Positions 36,233 through 47,770 of a DNA stretch of 64,000 nucleotides are shown here, in pieces. Positions within the stretch are counted from its first letter, which is position 1. Each line of letters opens with the position of its first letter. Under the pieces are notes generated by a model. That model was not told the DNA's origin, made no database searches, and worked only from the letters and a program-made list of their open reading frames with translations. Both the position numbers and the translations under genes were made by a program. This stretch comes from Hofstenia miamia (lineage: Eukaryota > Xenacoelomorpha > Acoela): NCBI GenBank assembly GCA_004352715.1, contig SCFE01000044.1:1745236-1809235 (forward strand), given 5' to 3'.

Positions 36233-36963
36233 ACTTGATTCCATATTTTTATATTCAAATATTAAAGCTTCCCAAATTTTGTAAAGATTCTTCCTTGTTG
36301 ATATCAATAAATTTACTATTTTTTTGCTTAAATAACTGTAAATGAAAAAACAAGTCTGAGTTTGGGTTCAAAATATTGAAAATGAAAACATTATAATTCT
36401 ATCGCCTACTCACTCTTTGATAATGAGTGATGCTCAGAATCCATGAATAATCTCGCGTTCACATTATCACTCTTCATTTCAAAGCCACTTAAATACCAAC
36501 TCCTTTTGATGTTGTTCACTCAGCTTTTCATCTCCCACTATATTCGATTGGCATGTATCAATAATTAGAAACAACACTTATTTGAACTCGAATTTTACGA
36601 TCGATTCTTCTACTACAACGAATTCCACAATCCCCTATCCTTACCACGAAAATTGATTTTGATTCTGATTCGTTTTCTTTTTTTCACTTAAAGTTAAAGT
36701 GAGCTGAGAATTCCGTAAACAAGGACAACCATAACAAAAAAGCTCGGCTTCAGATTAAAAACTAAATATTTATATACTTATTATACGAGCATCAAAACTT
36801 TCTCTTACTTTCCAATTATCATCTTTTCAATTATAAGCAGAACCGGTAAAAAGTGTAGGCCTGTGCATCAAATGCAATAGGTATTTCAAGGGGGATAGCT
36901 GTTCATTTAAGGAATTTAATGTTTTGCATTTGTTGTAGCAGTAACAGGTTTACAAGAAAAAAC

Positions 36964-37004
<41 letters not shown>

Positions 37005-37095
37005 TGTATGCGTTTGCTAGCATAGTTGGAAGAGAGGGGTTTCAAATATATAAAGTCTCTACCCATAATAGCAGTGGAACAGAAAAATACCAATC
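36233..37095. other. No gene; (AT)n at 36967-37002
   Basis: Only a long perfect AT tract stands out. There is no coding signal. Confidence 0.5.
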
Positions 37096-37326
37096 TAAGG
37101 CTACGGTTAGACTAGTGATTAGTTCTAAAGTGATCTGTCACATTTTGAGTGAATCGCATGTCTAACCAGCCGAGATAATTAGCGATGTGAGGATCACAAT
37201 GAAATCGTGCGCGTTCGATTTCCTTGTGATGGTCACATCACTAATAATCTCGGGTGGTTAGACATGCAATTTTGTCAAATGTGATAGATCACTTTTGAAT
37301 CAATCACTAGTCTAACCATGGCCTAA
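37096..37326. mobile_element. Foldback MITE, PIF/Harbinger-like
   Basis: Positions 37099-37323 form a near-complete palindrome. The left arm contains GGTTAGACTAGTGATT, AGTGATCTGTCACATTT, GCATGTCTAACCA and GATGTG..GATCACAA. The right arm, reverse complemented, repeats these in order with scattered changes over about 110 bp. TAA stands just outside both ends (37096-37098 and 37324-37326), the 3-bp target type of PIF/Harbinger, and the element starts GGC and ends GCC. No coding sequence fits inside. The class is an inference from the 3-bp flank and terminal GG. Confidence 0.75.
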
Positions 37327-40300
37327 GAGTCATTTTTAATTCAAACTGTCCTTAAGTTTTAATAAGCAGGCACCTAATATTATAATTGTATGTAATTTAT
37401 TGTAGACTTCATTTCATATAACTTTAAACTGTAATTTCAGCAGTGATTTTTAAAGCCTTAGCATTAAATATTTGACGTAAATCGCAAAATTCATCCTACA
37501 TATAAAAAGTGGACTTATTATTATTACTATTCTGAACACACACATAAGCGATCCTGAAAAAATATTTTCTGTGAGGGGATATGCCCTTCTTGCTTCTCAG
37601 CTTACTACAAACACTCATGACGCTGAAATATCGAACTGCGATTCCCATTTCCACTATTTAGTCCATATGCTACCTTAACTCGCTATAGATTTATCCTTCT
37701 ATGACTTAACAAGATTATTGTCATCGCTTTATTATAAACATCTTGTATCTTTTTAGATTACCACATGCACTATAGTCATGTTTCATGGAATTTTGTCACC
37801 ATAAATCTGTTTAAAAGTAATTACTTTAGTATATAATTCAATAGAAGCACATTTATGGCAGTTGACCAGCAAATGATCTCGTTATTTCCAATCCTTTGAG
37901 AATTCCATATTTTTAAACAACTACATCGACAAAAACTGCGCAAACCACTTTTAACAATTTCATTAAAATATTATCCTTCAATTCTCTACTAAGTCTCTAC
38001 AAGTCTGATCTTTGCGGCAGCTTAATGAACAATTCAGCGTTTTGAAGAGAATTAGCACCAGTCTATTGATTATAATACCGTTTTGACATGAGGTTAGGAC
38101 TACCTCTCTGACTCAGGTCCTATTAAGTTCTCATGACAACATGCCTTCCTGCAGATGTCTCTGTAATTCTCCGCAGAGTCAATATGTACAATGCATCGTA
38201 TGCACAGGTTTGTATCAACACCAATAATTTTTTCCCCTTCAAGTTATGTCAGCTCTACAAATTTTGAATCAAATCTGCAATTTAAGAAATAGTAGGGTCA
38301 TTGATATAACTTTATTTATGCTAAAATGGAGGAATACCTATATCAGAGGAAAGGAGGTATAATAATGGCATATGAACTATTTCAAAAATAGTATCTTTTT
38401 AACTTTTTCTACTATCATATCTACATTACGTACTGATTTGAATATAAGTGATATTAGATATTAAAATTTGTGATCTTAAATTTCGTCCGTGAAATTTAGA
38501 AAATATACTCTTTTTTGATATACTGATTGTGCTCTTATGAAATTCCAGAATAGAATCGGTTACAATTGAATGTAGTTATTTGGTAACGTTTAAAGAAAAC
38601 AGAGGGACATCTAGCGTGGGGAGGGAAGTTGGCAAAATATCTTGATTCTTTTCGAGGTTCTTTTCGGAACACTGAAGTCGAAATCTACTATATTATGATA
38701 TATACAGCCCTATTAATATATAGATAAACCGAAAGATATATATAAACAAAACAAAATCACTATAATTTTTCCGATAAAAATTCGAGATTTTATTAAAAAG
38801 TTGTTTGGGATTGGGTATATTCATTAAAATCAGGAAATGGAATGTTGCAATTTATTACAAACAAATCTACTTTCGTATTAATCAAACCGGATGGCGCCTT
38901 TCGACTGAACTTTGTTAACTGCAAACCCAACTAAATAACTGTTATCAGCATTGCACTGCGGAAATTAAACATCAGGTGGCGTACAAAATTACTTGGTTGA
39001 ATTTACGAACGAATGTTGGTTGAAACTAATTGGAGCGCCTATCATCACACCAAAATACTAATTAATTAAAAGGGTGTGCTTGATAAAGGAATTGAGGAAT
39101 ATCTCAAAAATTTTACAGAAAGTTATTAAGAAAATAATCAGGAAATTAAAAATTGGAAATATTATTTTTGCTAATAAAATCATTCAATGAAACCTTTACA
39201 AATTTTGATAATTCGTAATAAATTTTATCGTTCCAACATAGCAATAACAACTGAGGAAACTTCCCTTCTTTCTTCAGCTATCTTTCGATCTCTACTTAAT
39301 GTCTTCCTGAATTTTTTTCCCCTTGTTCTCAGTACCAAGTAACCTTGCTAGTAAAGGCAATTTAAAATTATAGCTTTCTTATTTCAAATAAAGCTGACGT
39401 TTTTGGCAACTGGAGTCCTCGCGAGTGCTCGAATTTTCGAATTGATTACTCGACCTGACTCGATATATGGCTGTCTGTTATATCGAGTTGAGTTTATGAG
39501 TAATTCTTAAGGTAAAAAAGGCAAAATGAGCAAGCAATTGCAATTGATTATATTATTAGCATTTTTTAAAAATCAATTCGCAATTTCCGTAAAAATCCCT
39601 TGAAACTCGTCTTGCAAGTTTGGCGTATCGACTCGACTTTCTTCGCATTTGACATATCCCAACTCACAGAACCCTATTAGTAACATTAAGAATTTTCAAC
39701 ATTTAATAAGAAGTTTAATTTAATTAATGATGTACAGAAATCGGATAATACATGGAGATATTCTCAATAATATTTCGATTTGTCTATATTTTTTCAACTA
39801 TGTTTGAGTTATCAGGATACCTGACACACCTGCAAATTTTTTGTACCGTGTAGAAATTATTTATCAATTAGAGTATTTTCATCAAACTGAAATAATATAA
39901 ATAATTGAAACATTGGAAAAACCTAAAGTTACTGTTTAACGCTCAACTACCCATTGTATATATGATGACACATATCGATTTGTCCACATGTTTAAACGAA
40001 TTTCTCTAAGCCTATTATAACAAATGTGAGAATCCTGGTATTTTGGCAAATTGCTATGGTTAAGTGTTCTTTCCTGGGATTGTGAAAATTTGTGATAGAA
40101 GTTATTTATTTGTTAGAAGTACTTGAAAATATTAACTTTTTCAGTTGAAAGTCGATTTTTACAAGAAAGTATTCAAATTCTTCCCAAACCTAATTTTCAG
40201 ATTAACGGCTATCTAAATTCCATGGTAGCAACAACTAGCACCAATTATTTAGTTTTTTTTGTAAATAGGCCACCCAAGTGCCTTTCAGGGGTCCTTGGCG

Positions 40301-40585
40301 GTTTCATTATTTAGTGAGTTATGAACGTTTAAAATTGTTTTGTAGAAACACAAATTGTTAAGCATGCCTGGGTTATTTAGGGTTGACACATGAACCGCTG
40401 TTGCTCCTTGTTTATTTGGAAGTTGCCAATTTTAATGATTCAGTAAGAAATAATGAAATTTTATGTTTAATTGGGAATTCGAGCTGAATATTTATCCTAA
40501 GGTTTCTAAGCACAGTTATATTTAATATCTTTAATAAAAATTTGGTGTTGTTCCCATTGGTTTTCTTTTATCAATTCATTTATAG
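37327..40585. other. No exon found upstream of the K2P exons
   Basis: The missing 5' exons of the potassium channel gene could lie here, but no frame with an M1 or first pore helix was seen. Repeat D copy 2 lies at 38510-38710. A patch with repeated CTCGA and GACTCG words at 39415-39690 may be a decayed hAT MITE. Confidence 0.4.
38510..38710 (+). repeat. Dispersed repeat D, copy 2
   Basis: It is collinear with 8895-9100: GCTCTTATGAAATTCCAGAAT, ACAATTGAAT.(G/A)AGTTAT, then a GC-richer middle and a TATTAT end. Identity is moderate, so both are old copies. Confidence 0.55.
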
Positions 40586-41972
40586 GTTATGGCAATATTG
40601 CACCAAGTACACCAGTGGGTCGTATGTTTTTCATTCTCTATGCTCTGATCGGTATTCCAATGTTCTTCTGGGTAATACGCATGTACGGTGAAATGTTGAA
40701 ACGGGTGACCGAATTCATCTCGCGGCTTACCTTCATAATGACTTTACAGCGTGCACACAAATCGCCAATCTTCCACTCCATTGTTCTGCGTATTTCTTAC
40801 TATGGGGTCTTCGTCCTTCTCTTCATCTGTCTACCAACCGTTTTTTATAAGTGAGGTTTTTTATGATATTATTTTCTCAATAAACATTAGTATCTGACAT
40901 TATATATACGATCCATATTTTTATACAAACTGTTAAAAATTTGAGTTCTATTACATGTGTTTAAAATAACTTATGTTTGAAAAAAAACTTTTTCGGGCTA
41001 TGTAAAACAAACTCATAGGTTTTCTTGAAAAAATTCAGAAACTAATATTTACTCCAACTGTCATGGAACTTTTCTTTCATACTCTACTAATCAGTCTTTG
41101 AATTCGAGCATTATTTTAAAATGTATTTTTTCAATTTAAATTCAACTGTGATTAGTAGTTTGCAATGGTGATGAAGACACCTGTTTCATGTAAATATGGG
41201 GAATCCATAATGTAGGCTTGTATTTTGGTTCTAATCATGTATTATGCAAACTAACTTATTTGTCAGCATTTTTTAAATATGTTATATTAAATGAAATATC
41301 TGTGGATTGTTTGTGGAAAACGTCTGTTTACATGATGACTAGAATGATTATCACACTAAAATATTTAAATTTTTAATTTTTGCATATCTTAGGTTTGCAT
41401 CCGACTGGAGTTGGACCGATTCGATATATTTCATCACCGTTACTTTGACCACAGTTGGATTCGGGGACATCCTTCCTTCAAGTCTTTATGCAGACAATTC
41501 GCTCTTCGGATGGGTAGTCTTCACTCTACATTTCTTTGTCTTGACTCTCGGACTTGCGTTCGTTCTCCAGGCAATCGATAACATTGGCAAAGCTGAAGAG
41601 GAACTCCAGAGAATCCTTACCAAGAGGTTAAAGCGCAGCATTGCGAAAAGAATCTCTCCACCTTCAGACGAAATATCAGACGATGATAACTCAGACGAAA
41701 CCCAAGAGAATACCTATATACCTCAACGTAGATTTTGCAATTTATCAGACAGACCACTCACAGGAATCCTCAAGAACGACTCTATTAAGTGCCTACCCGA
41801 TCTCCCACAGATTGTGATTGAGAATGACTCCTCAGAAGACTTAGGGGACAAACTCAATGACTGCTACAGTACCGTGCACTCCAATGGAGAACACACGAGA
41901 GAATCGATTCGTGGTTCTCACGCAGAGTTGGATCATTATGAGTCTGTTGATGAAATTCATCTTCATCCATAG
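40586..41972 (+). CDS. Two-pore-domain (K2P) potassium channel, last two exons
   Basis: This is a potassium leak channel subunit of the plasma membrane. Exon 1 here is 40586-40850 (acceptor AG at 40584-40585, donor GTGAGG) and exon 2 is 41393-41972; the 542-bp intron splits a Lys codon. Exon 1 completes the first selectivity filter (GYGN), then M2 (FFILYALIGIPMFFWVI), a linker, and M3 (YYGVFVLLFICLPTVF). Exon 2 encodes the second pore helix and filter (TTVGFGD), M4 (WVVFTLHFFVLTLGLAFVL) and a cytosolic tail of about 120 residues with an acidic run (DEISDDDNSDE). The exon junction falls in the first Gly codon of GYG, an intron position known to be common in K2P genes. M1 and the first pore helix lie on exons I could not find, so the product is partial here. 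The subfamily is unclear. Confidence 0.93.
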
Positions 41973-42347
41973 AATGTGTAGAGTAGCTCCATGACCAATT
42001 CCTTTATTTCATTTTTCTATTTAATCATGCATAATATCTTCAGTATGTCACATTTTCGTCCCTAACAATTTCCTCATTCTAAATTCATTTTTCAAATTCC
42101 TTCAAAGACTAGGCATCTAATGCTTCTTTACAAATTTAAACCTAATTTTGTTTTAATCGGGTTAATTGTGTATTTAGAAAGGATTTATTCATGGAGAGAT
42201 CTATTAGGTAGCGTTCTCTGAAACTGTACATTCCGTAATTTATTTTTATATTTGTGGTTTTTACTTGTTTTGTAATTTATTGTGTATATTGCACAACTGT
42301 AAGCGTTTTGTCATGTGCCTTTGTTTTTTATAGTTTTGTATTTTTTG

Positions 42348-42353
42348 AATAAA
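42348..42353 (+). terminator. AATAAA polyadenylation signal of the K2P gene
   Basis: AATAAA lies 376 bp after the stop codon, preceded by a T-rich stretch. No earlier canonical signal is seen in the 3' flank. Confidence 0.65.
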
Positions 42354-42565
42354 TCGTTATTGTATTTATCTCTGCCTTCGACCCTGTGAAGGTGTAGCAA
42401 AACTAGCTTGACCCAGTGTTGGATACTCACGTTATCTGAATGTATCTATCGAAAATATACAAAATACACTTATAAAAATTGATACTTTTTCAATGAATAT
42501 GTCATTGGTTTAATTTAGTTTTATTTAGTGTGTGTCTACTAGAAGTTGCCTTTTGTGTTACTAAT

Positions 42566-42566
42566 C

Positions 42567-42602
<36 letters not shown>

Positions 42603-42611
42603 ATATATATA
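42566..42611. repeat. (AT)n microsatellite
   Basis: An AT tract with one TTT interruption. It borders repeat A copy 3. Confidence 0.95.
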
Positions 42612-42639
42612 AAATTACATAAAATGGTGGAATTCTGTG

Positions 42640-42885
42640 GGTGTTTTCAAAATAAATGCAGGTTTGGCAAAAATGTGTAGTATTTACAAAAAAACATTGA
42701 ACATTAATTTCTCGTTTCATACAAGTATAACAAAATACAAGTTTTGCTATATATTATGTAGGCTTTCGGTTATGAAGTTACCAATGAAATCCTAAAAAAT
42801 ATTTTTCAAACTTTCCATAAAATTCTATACAAATTTAAAAAACCTTGCAACAACACATGTTTAAAACACTGTTTTAAGCAGTAGG
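42640..42885 (-). repeat. Dispersed repeat A, copy 3 (inverted)
   Basis: Reverse complement of the family described at 12590-12930, with the same order of words. As at 28.1 kb, an AT tract lies at the edge of the copy. Confidence 0.75.
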
Positions 42886-43109
42886 TAAAATACCCTGTCT
42901 TAAGTAATGCTTGACTATTTCCAAAAATGAGTTGTGTTTTTACAACTCAAAACCACAATTTCGGGTTTTTCAGCCTAACTACTATGTACATTAGTAAAGC
43001 GGTATTCAAGAGAATATACCTTTTCTAAATACAAAACTATGTTGTTCATCAAGTAAAACAAAATTACGTTTTGACTTGACTAGCGTTTTGGCATATGGAT
43101 GTTTCTAAT

Positions 43110-44300
43110 AAAAGCAGAAATTTGATAACTAGTTATTTGAAGGATAGGTCTCAGAGGGTAAAGATAAGCGATGTTTTTTTCAAATTGGCTACCTGTTAAC
43201 AATGTTGTTCCTCAAGGAACAATTCTAGGTCTCCTTCTTTTCAGTATATACGTACACGACAACTGATTGTAATTTAATTCAATACGCCGATTATCCAGAA
43301 TATTCAATGATAATGAATCCATGCATATGGCAATTGAATCTATAGCATCAAATTGTGCACATATTTCAGAATGCATCGGTTGATCAGAAATTAAGGTAAA
43401 ACTGAATTTTGTATTTTGCAGACCGCTAAATATAGCTACGACGTTTCAGATTTAACTCTTAATCTTAATGCTAAGGTTCCGACGGTTAATAATTTTAAGT
43501 ACTTACGAGTACTTTTTTACTCGAAACTAAATTTGGAATCTCACATTAATGCTACAGTTCGAAAATTAGCTATCGTTATAAGAAATATGTCAATGATAGT
43601 AAGGCAATTACCCCCCTGTGTGATAATTCGATTTTTTCATGCATTTATAATCAGTCACCTAAATTATGCAAATATATTACTTACTGACATAAAATATTGT
43701 TTTTTTAGGAAACTTGATATCCAATTAAGATGGGCACTAAATGCTTCAAAGAAAAATTCTTCTAGAACTAAGGACTACATTTCAAAATCTATCCTTTTCC
43801 AAAGACAGCTTGTCATTTTAAATACTATGTTAACCTTTTTTAAACTCATAAAGAACTTACCTTTTAATATGATTTCTATGCCTGGTTTTATTCATAAGCA
43901 GAACTCCAGATCAAAACATTTTACATGTATTAGACATAGAAAAAATTATGAAAGAATCATTCATTAATACCGCTATCCGAACTTGGAATTCATTGCTTAA
44001 AGAAATAAAAAACATTGAAAAATTAAGCGTTTTTAAAATTCAAATTAAAATTTACCTTAAACAACAGTATATCTCAGGTAAATCATGGCTAGGATATAAA
44101 TTTTACAATTATGATTACTCAACAACCCGTACTTGAAATCTCTCATTAGTAATTTTTCCCTAGCCTGGTAGATTTATTGTATAGTTATTTGTTGTTTTGT
44201 ATGTATTACGTATGATTGTATATTTTTCGACCCTACTCAGATAAATTACCAGTTATTAATTGTCAATATTTATCTGAATATAGAATATCTTATCTTATCT
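43110..44300 (+). pseudogene. Non-LTR retrotransposon reverse transcriptase 3' half
   Basis: The remnant begins near 43110 with TSYLKDRSQRVK, the usual FL..R.QRV block, and continues with VVPQGTILGLLLFSIYVHD (RT motif B). The catalytic box is lost to decay (QYADYPEY near 43281, one Asp kept). The frame 43416-43967 encodes the FKYLRVLFYSKLNLESHI thumb motif. After a small frameshift, 43948-44136 encodes the C-terminal TAIRTWNSL with LSVFKIQIKIYL. A TATCT repeat at about 44286-44300 may be the 3' microsatellite tail of the element. Several stops make it inactive. It is a CR1/Jockey-like LINE, clade uncertain. Confidence 0.85.
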
Positions 44301-44539
44301 AAGACTACGGCATCCTTCATGGAAATAACGTTATAGGTTTTTTTTTGCTAAAAACCGGAAACTGTGTTTTCATTTTTTTCTGTATACCACTGAGCCCTAG
44401 TCTTTTACATGCCAACACTGATGTGATGTGAGTTGTCTTTTTTCAATGTAGATATAACTTGATCTAGCGGTATCACTATATTTTACATAATGTTTTTCAA
44501 GAGGTCTATTAACACCCCTATTGTAACTAATCATCTCTA

Positions 44540-44568
44540 TAATAATGATAATAATAATAATAATAATA

Positions 44569-44615
<47 letters not shown>

Positions 44616-44616
44616 A
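44540..44616. repeat. Compound (TAA)n(TGA)n microsatellite
   Basis: About eight AAT units are followed by about 15 ATG units. Confidence 0.95.
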
Positions 44617-44890
44617 ACAATAATGTATTATATTGATTACTCTAATACGAGACAATCAAGATTGAGACTTTAATAGATACGATTTCGCTGAAACCGGTCT
44701 GGAAAAATTGAAATATTTCTTTCCGTTTTCACATTTTTGCAAACAGGAAGGCGCGTTCTTACTCTGTCATATGAATAGGATGTCCTCATGTTCAGCATGC
44801 AGGAGAGCGGATATAATGGATTGCTAGTGATTGAGCAATATAAGTTATCATCTCTATGTCTGAGTAGTAGTAGTAGAAGGGACTCTGAGA

Positions 44891-45000
44891 TCTCACTTTT
44901 TTCTGATTGGTCGAGAGGTGGGTGGAAGGAGATCTCACTTTTTTCTTATTGGTCGAGAGGTGGGTTCCTTCCCTTCTCACTTTTTTCTGATTGATCGAGA
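44891..45000. repeat. 42-bp minisatellite, about 2.6 copies
   Basis: Units start at 44891, 44933 and 44975, each TCTCACTTTTTTCT(G/T)ATTG followed by GTCGAGAGGTGGG or a variant. The period is exactly 42, so the 14-codon unit stays in frame in a 68-codon open frame (44788-44994). I see no other sign that it is translated. Confidence 0.85.
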
Positions 45001-45110
45001 CGGTGGCCTTTGACCCTATGATGTCGTGGATATTGCCGGGATGTTATACTGACGTCATGGAACTTGCATAGTCATGTACTTTTACTAGTTTTTATGTTAT
45101 TTATGTGGGC

Positions 45111-45480
45111 TAATTTAGTTTACATGTTTTATTTTACTTTACATACTTGTTTTTTTATTAACATATATGACATTGAAAATACCACACACGCATTAATTTA
45201 GCTTACATGTTTTACGTTACATACTTGTTAATATACATCACACATTAATTTAGTTTACATGCTTTACTTTACATATTTTTTTTATTAACATCCATGACAT
45301 TGGAAATACCACACACACATTAACTTAGCTTACATGTTTTCTTTACATACTTGTTAATATACATCACACATTAATTTAGTTTACATGTTTTACTTTACAT
45401 ATTTTCTTTATTAACACCCATGACATTGGAAATACCACACCACGTATTAATTTAGTTTGCATTTATTAATTTACATACTT
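45111..45480. repeat. Tandem repeat, about 126-135 bp period
   Basis: The word TTAATTTAG(T/C)TTACATG recurs with TTTACATA, TTAACA(T/C)(A/C)(T/C)ATGACATTG and AATACCACAC between repeats. Full units start near 45111, 45246 and 45372. Each consists of two related halves, one ending in the CACACACGCATTAATTT word and the other in ATATACATCACACATTAATTT. No coding signal is seen. Confidence 0.85.
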
Positions 45481-45849
45481 CTTTCTTTTATTCGGTAAGA
45501 CTTAATAACAAATGTTTGAATTAGAGAGATAATAATACTCGTTAAAAAGCGTAATGCCTTATTTCGGTAATAAAACTAGTTTATGCAAAATCTCGCAATT
45601 TCTAATATTTAATAAACGTATGTGGTAAAACCCACATTTGTGTTAAAGACAACAAAAATATGTAAATTATTCTACACTTTGCTTATAATAACCATGTATA
45701 TCGCACTATTAAATTTGTCTATTGTGTTAGTTTATCACTATTGTTGATGTTAAGTTTGTATATTGTCACCAATCGCGTTCTTAATTTTCAATGCACACAT
45801 AATTTTTCGCCAAGAGTTGTTCATCTCATGGTGATAAGAGACTGAAGAA

Positions 45850-46094
45850 CCACACAACGTCCAATGAGATATCTAAGTAATTTGGGCCAGGCCATATTGA
45901 ACCTTTCTAAGCTCCAAATCTTCAAGTTCCATTATCAAATTATGAAGCCAGCATTTGAAAATAAAATCACAGTTTTATACAGTGCTACTATCTCCCTCCT
46001 CTATAAAATGAAGATTCATAATGTCTATAAAGAACTGATGTCATTGTTACACCACCTTGACTTTTCAAACTATTCAAGAGACTCAACCGATTAG
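45850..46094 (+). pseudogene. Family-B DNA polymerase fragment (Polinton/Maverick type)
   Basis: The frame reads NLGQAILNLSKLQIFKFHY, then a segment ending KITVLYSATISLLYKMK, then LDFSNYSRDS. In protein-primed family-B polymerases this is LG..ILDLSK....F.Y, the catalytic motif C (YTDTDS), and the DFSNYP block that follows. Here the two motif C aspartates are lost (YSATIS), so the fragment cannot have activity. It is about 80 codons of a protein that usually exceeds 1000. No integrase, protease or capsid gene of a Polinton was found nearby. It touches the truncated end of an oppositely oriented LINE at 46083. Confidence 0.72.
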
Positions 46095-47770
46095 TATATA
46101 ATAAACCTGATTGCTATTGGTGTATTCCGCAATCTGCAAGCGATTTAACAGAAAGTCAGACTCCCAGTTAATTATATATGAGCTAATAGCGAGTACAATC
46201 CTGAGCATGTTAGCAATTTTTGGATGATGGGGTATTTGGTCAAAAGCCTTTGAGAGATCGATTGCTATGAGTCGCACATAATCCGATTTATTTTGATAAT
46301 ATTCATTACAGATATTTTGAAGAGTGATGATAGCAGCTTCAGTGGAGCCATACTTTCTAAAACCAAAGTGATCAGCTGGTAGCCAGGAGTTGTATGATGA
46401 GGTGATGTATTTAAGATGTAGAAGACGTTCAAATATGCGCGACATTATACAGGTGAAGGATATTGGTCTTAAGTTGTTCATAGAGATTGGTTTCCCAGCT
46501 TTTGGTATGGGACGAAATTTGGGCTCCTTGTATAGATTAGGAAAACGTTGATTTTTTATGGAAATATTAAAAAACGCTGGAAAACCTCAACAAGGTTATG
46601 TACATTCTGCTGTATAACCTATGAGGGTAAACCATCAGGTCCACTTGTAGTCTTGCGCAAAGATCGCATTGCATAATACACCTCATGAAGCGAAAATTGC
46701 GGAATGGGATAATCTGGCGAAATTGTTAGTAGTAATGGCTGAGTGAGGGCCGTTACACTTTTTCCTTATTGATAGAGAAGAGGGACGTCAGAAACTGAAT
46801 ACCTTGCATCGCCCGACTGTCAAAGTCCACGATTACCACGCCAGTTAAGCCCGCCAAGGTCACAAAGGAAAGTGTAACGGCCTTCACTCGGTGATTACTA
46901 CTATTATTTCTAAAGTGGGGGCAACGTAGTTATCAGTTGTAGATATTTGAACAAGTTGAGGTCATCGACAGTGATGCCTTCTACTGCATCTGAGAGCTCA
47001 CAAATTTTCACCAGCAGAACGCACCTTTGCGCCCGCTCTTACGAACATTATCTATTAGTTTCATGAATACGTTGAGAGATCTCTACTTCTCACGTACGTT
47101 TTCGGCCTAGAAGATATCGTTTTCGATTAATAAGACATTTCAACAGTGGAGACATATATGGTGGATCAGCAGATGACAGTACAACGCGACGAAGAGGACA
47201 ATGTATATCCAGAAGTGTTAGGACAGTTTGTGTAATGGCGGATACAAAGTGAAATCAAATTTATTCATAGTGATGTTAAACTTAACTTTATTTTACTCGC
47301 GCTAATCCCTGAACCATTGAATAATTTTGTCCGGTTTTTTCCACATAGAGGTTTCGCAATAACACCAAGTGATCAGAGTTTAGAGTTAGGTTGACAAGCT
47401 CCTGTTTCAGAAAATATACCCAGAGTCCCAAACATCTTATCCAATTTGGAATCCATTCTTGTGTTTCAGTTGTCAATTAAATCATATCAGTGTACTGTAA
47501 AAACGCACGTGGGCCAAACTGAATAAAATCACCACATAGTGCAAACTGTTCTTAATTCGGAGTGTAGTCGAGCATTAAGTGGGTAGTAAATGACAGCAAG
47601 TACAATCCGGCCAACTGAACCCATAGTATTTCAAAATTCTCGGCACCAGGAACTTTAGGAAGCTTTGCCTGCATCCCAACTCTATAGTAGACACAAACAC
47701 CTCCACCTGTAAGTTTTCTGGAGTTAGTAGCATTGCTAGGAGGCTAAATAATGGGTCAAACATCATTTAT
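46083..47770 (-). pseudogene. Non-LTR retrotransposon, endonuclease and first RT half, broken
   Basis: Reading the minus strand from 47770, an APE-type endonuclease piece appears (TGGGVCVYY, then ILWVQLAG; about 47720-47600) and then SDHLVLL (about 47385-47365). After more decay comes the RT start: FSLHEVYYAMRSLRKTTSGP and DGLPS (about 46715-46625), then LRPISFTCIMSRIFERLL, FGFRKYGSTEAA and AIDLSKAFDQIPH (46475-46230). It ends at FLLNRLQIAE (46083-46150), before the catalytic YADD box. The 3' half is missing, so this is a rearranged rather than a normal 5'-truncated copy. A MITE (46727-46903) is inserted in it. Confidence 0.85.
46727..46903. mobile_element. Foldback MITE inserted in the minus-strand LINE
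   Basis: The element spans 46729-46901 (173 bp). The left arm has GTAGTAAT and GAGTGAGGGCCGTTACAC. The right arm, reverse complemented, has GTAGTAAT and GAGTGAAGGCCGTTACAC, together about 40 bp. TA lies outside both ends, suggesting a Tc1/mariner-like target. It separates endonuclease and reverse transcriptase parts of the LINE, so it came later. Confidence 0.75.

Noticed and set aside
44540-44616. Coding poly-Asp or poly-Met tract
   Set aside because: It is a simple trinucleotide microsatellite without a surrounding frame.
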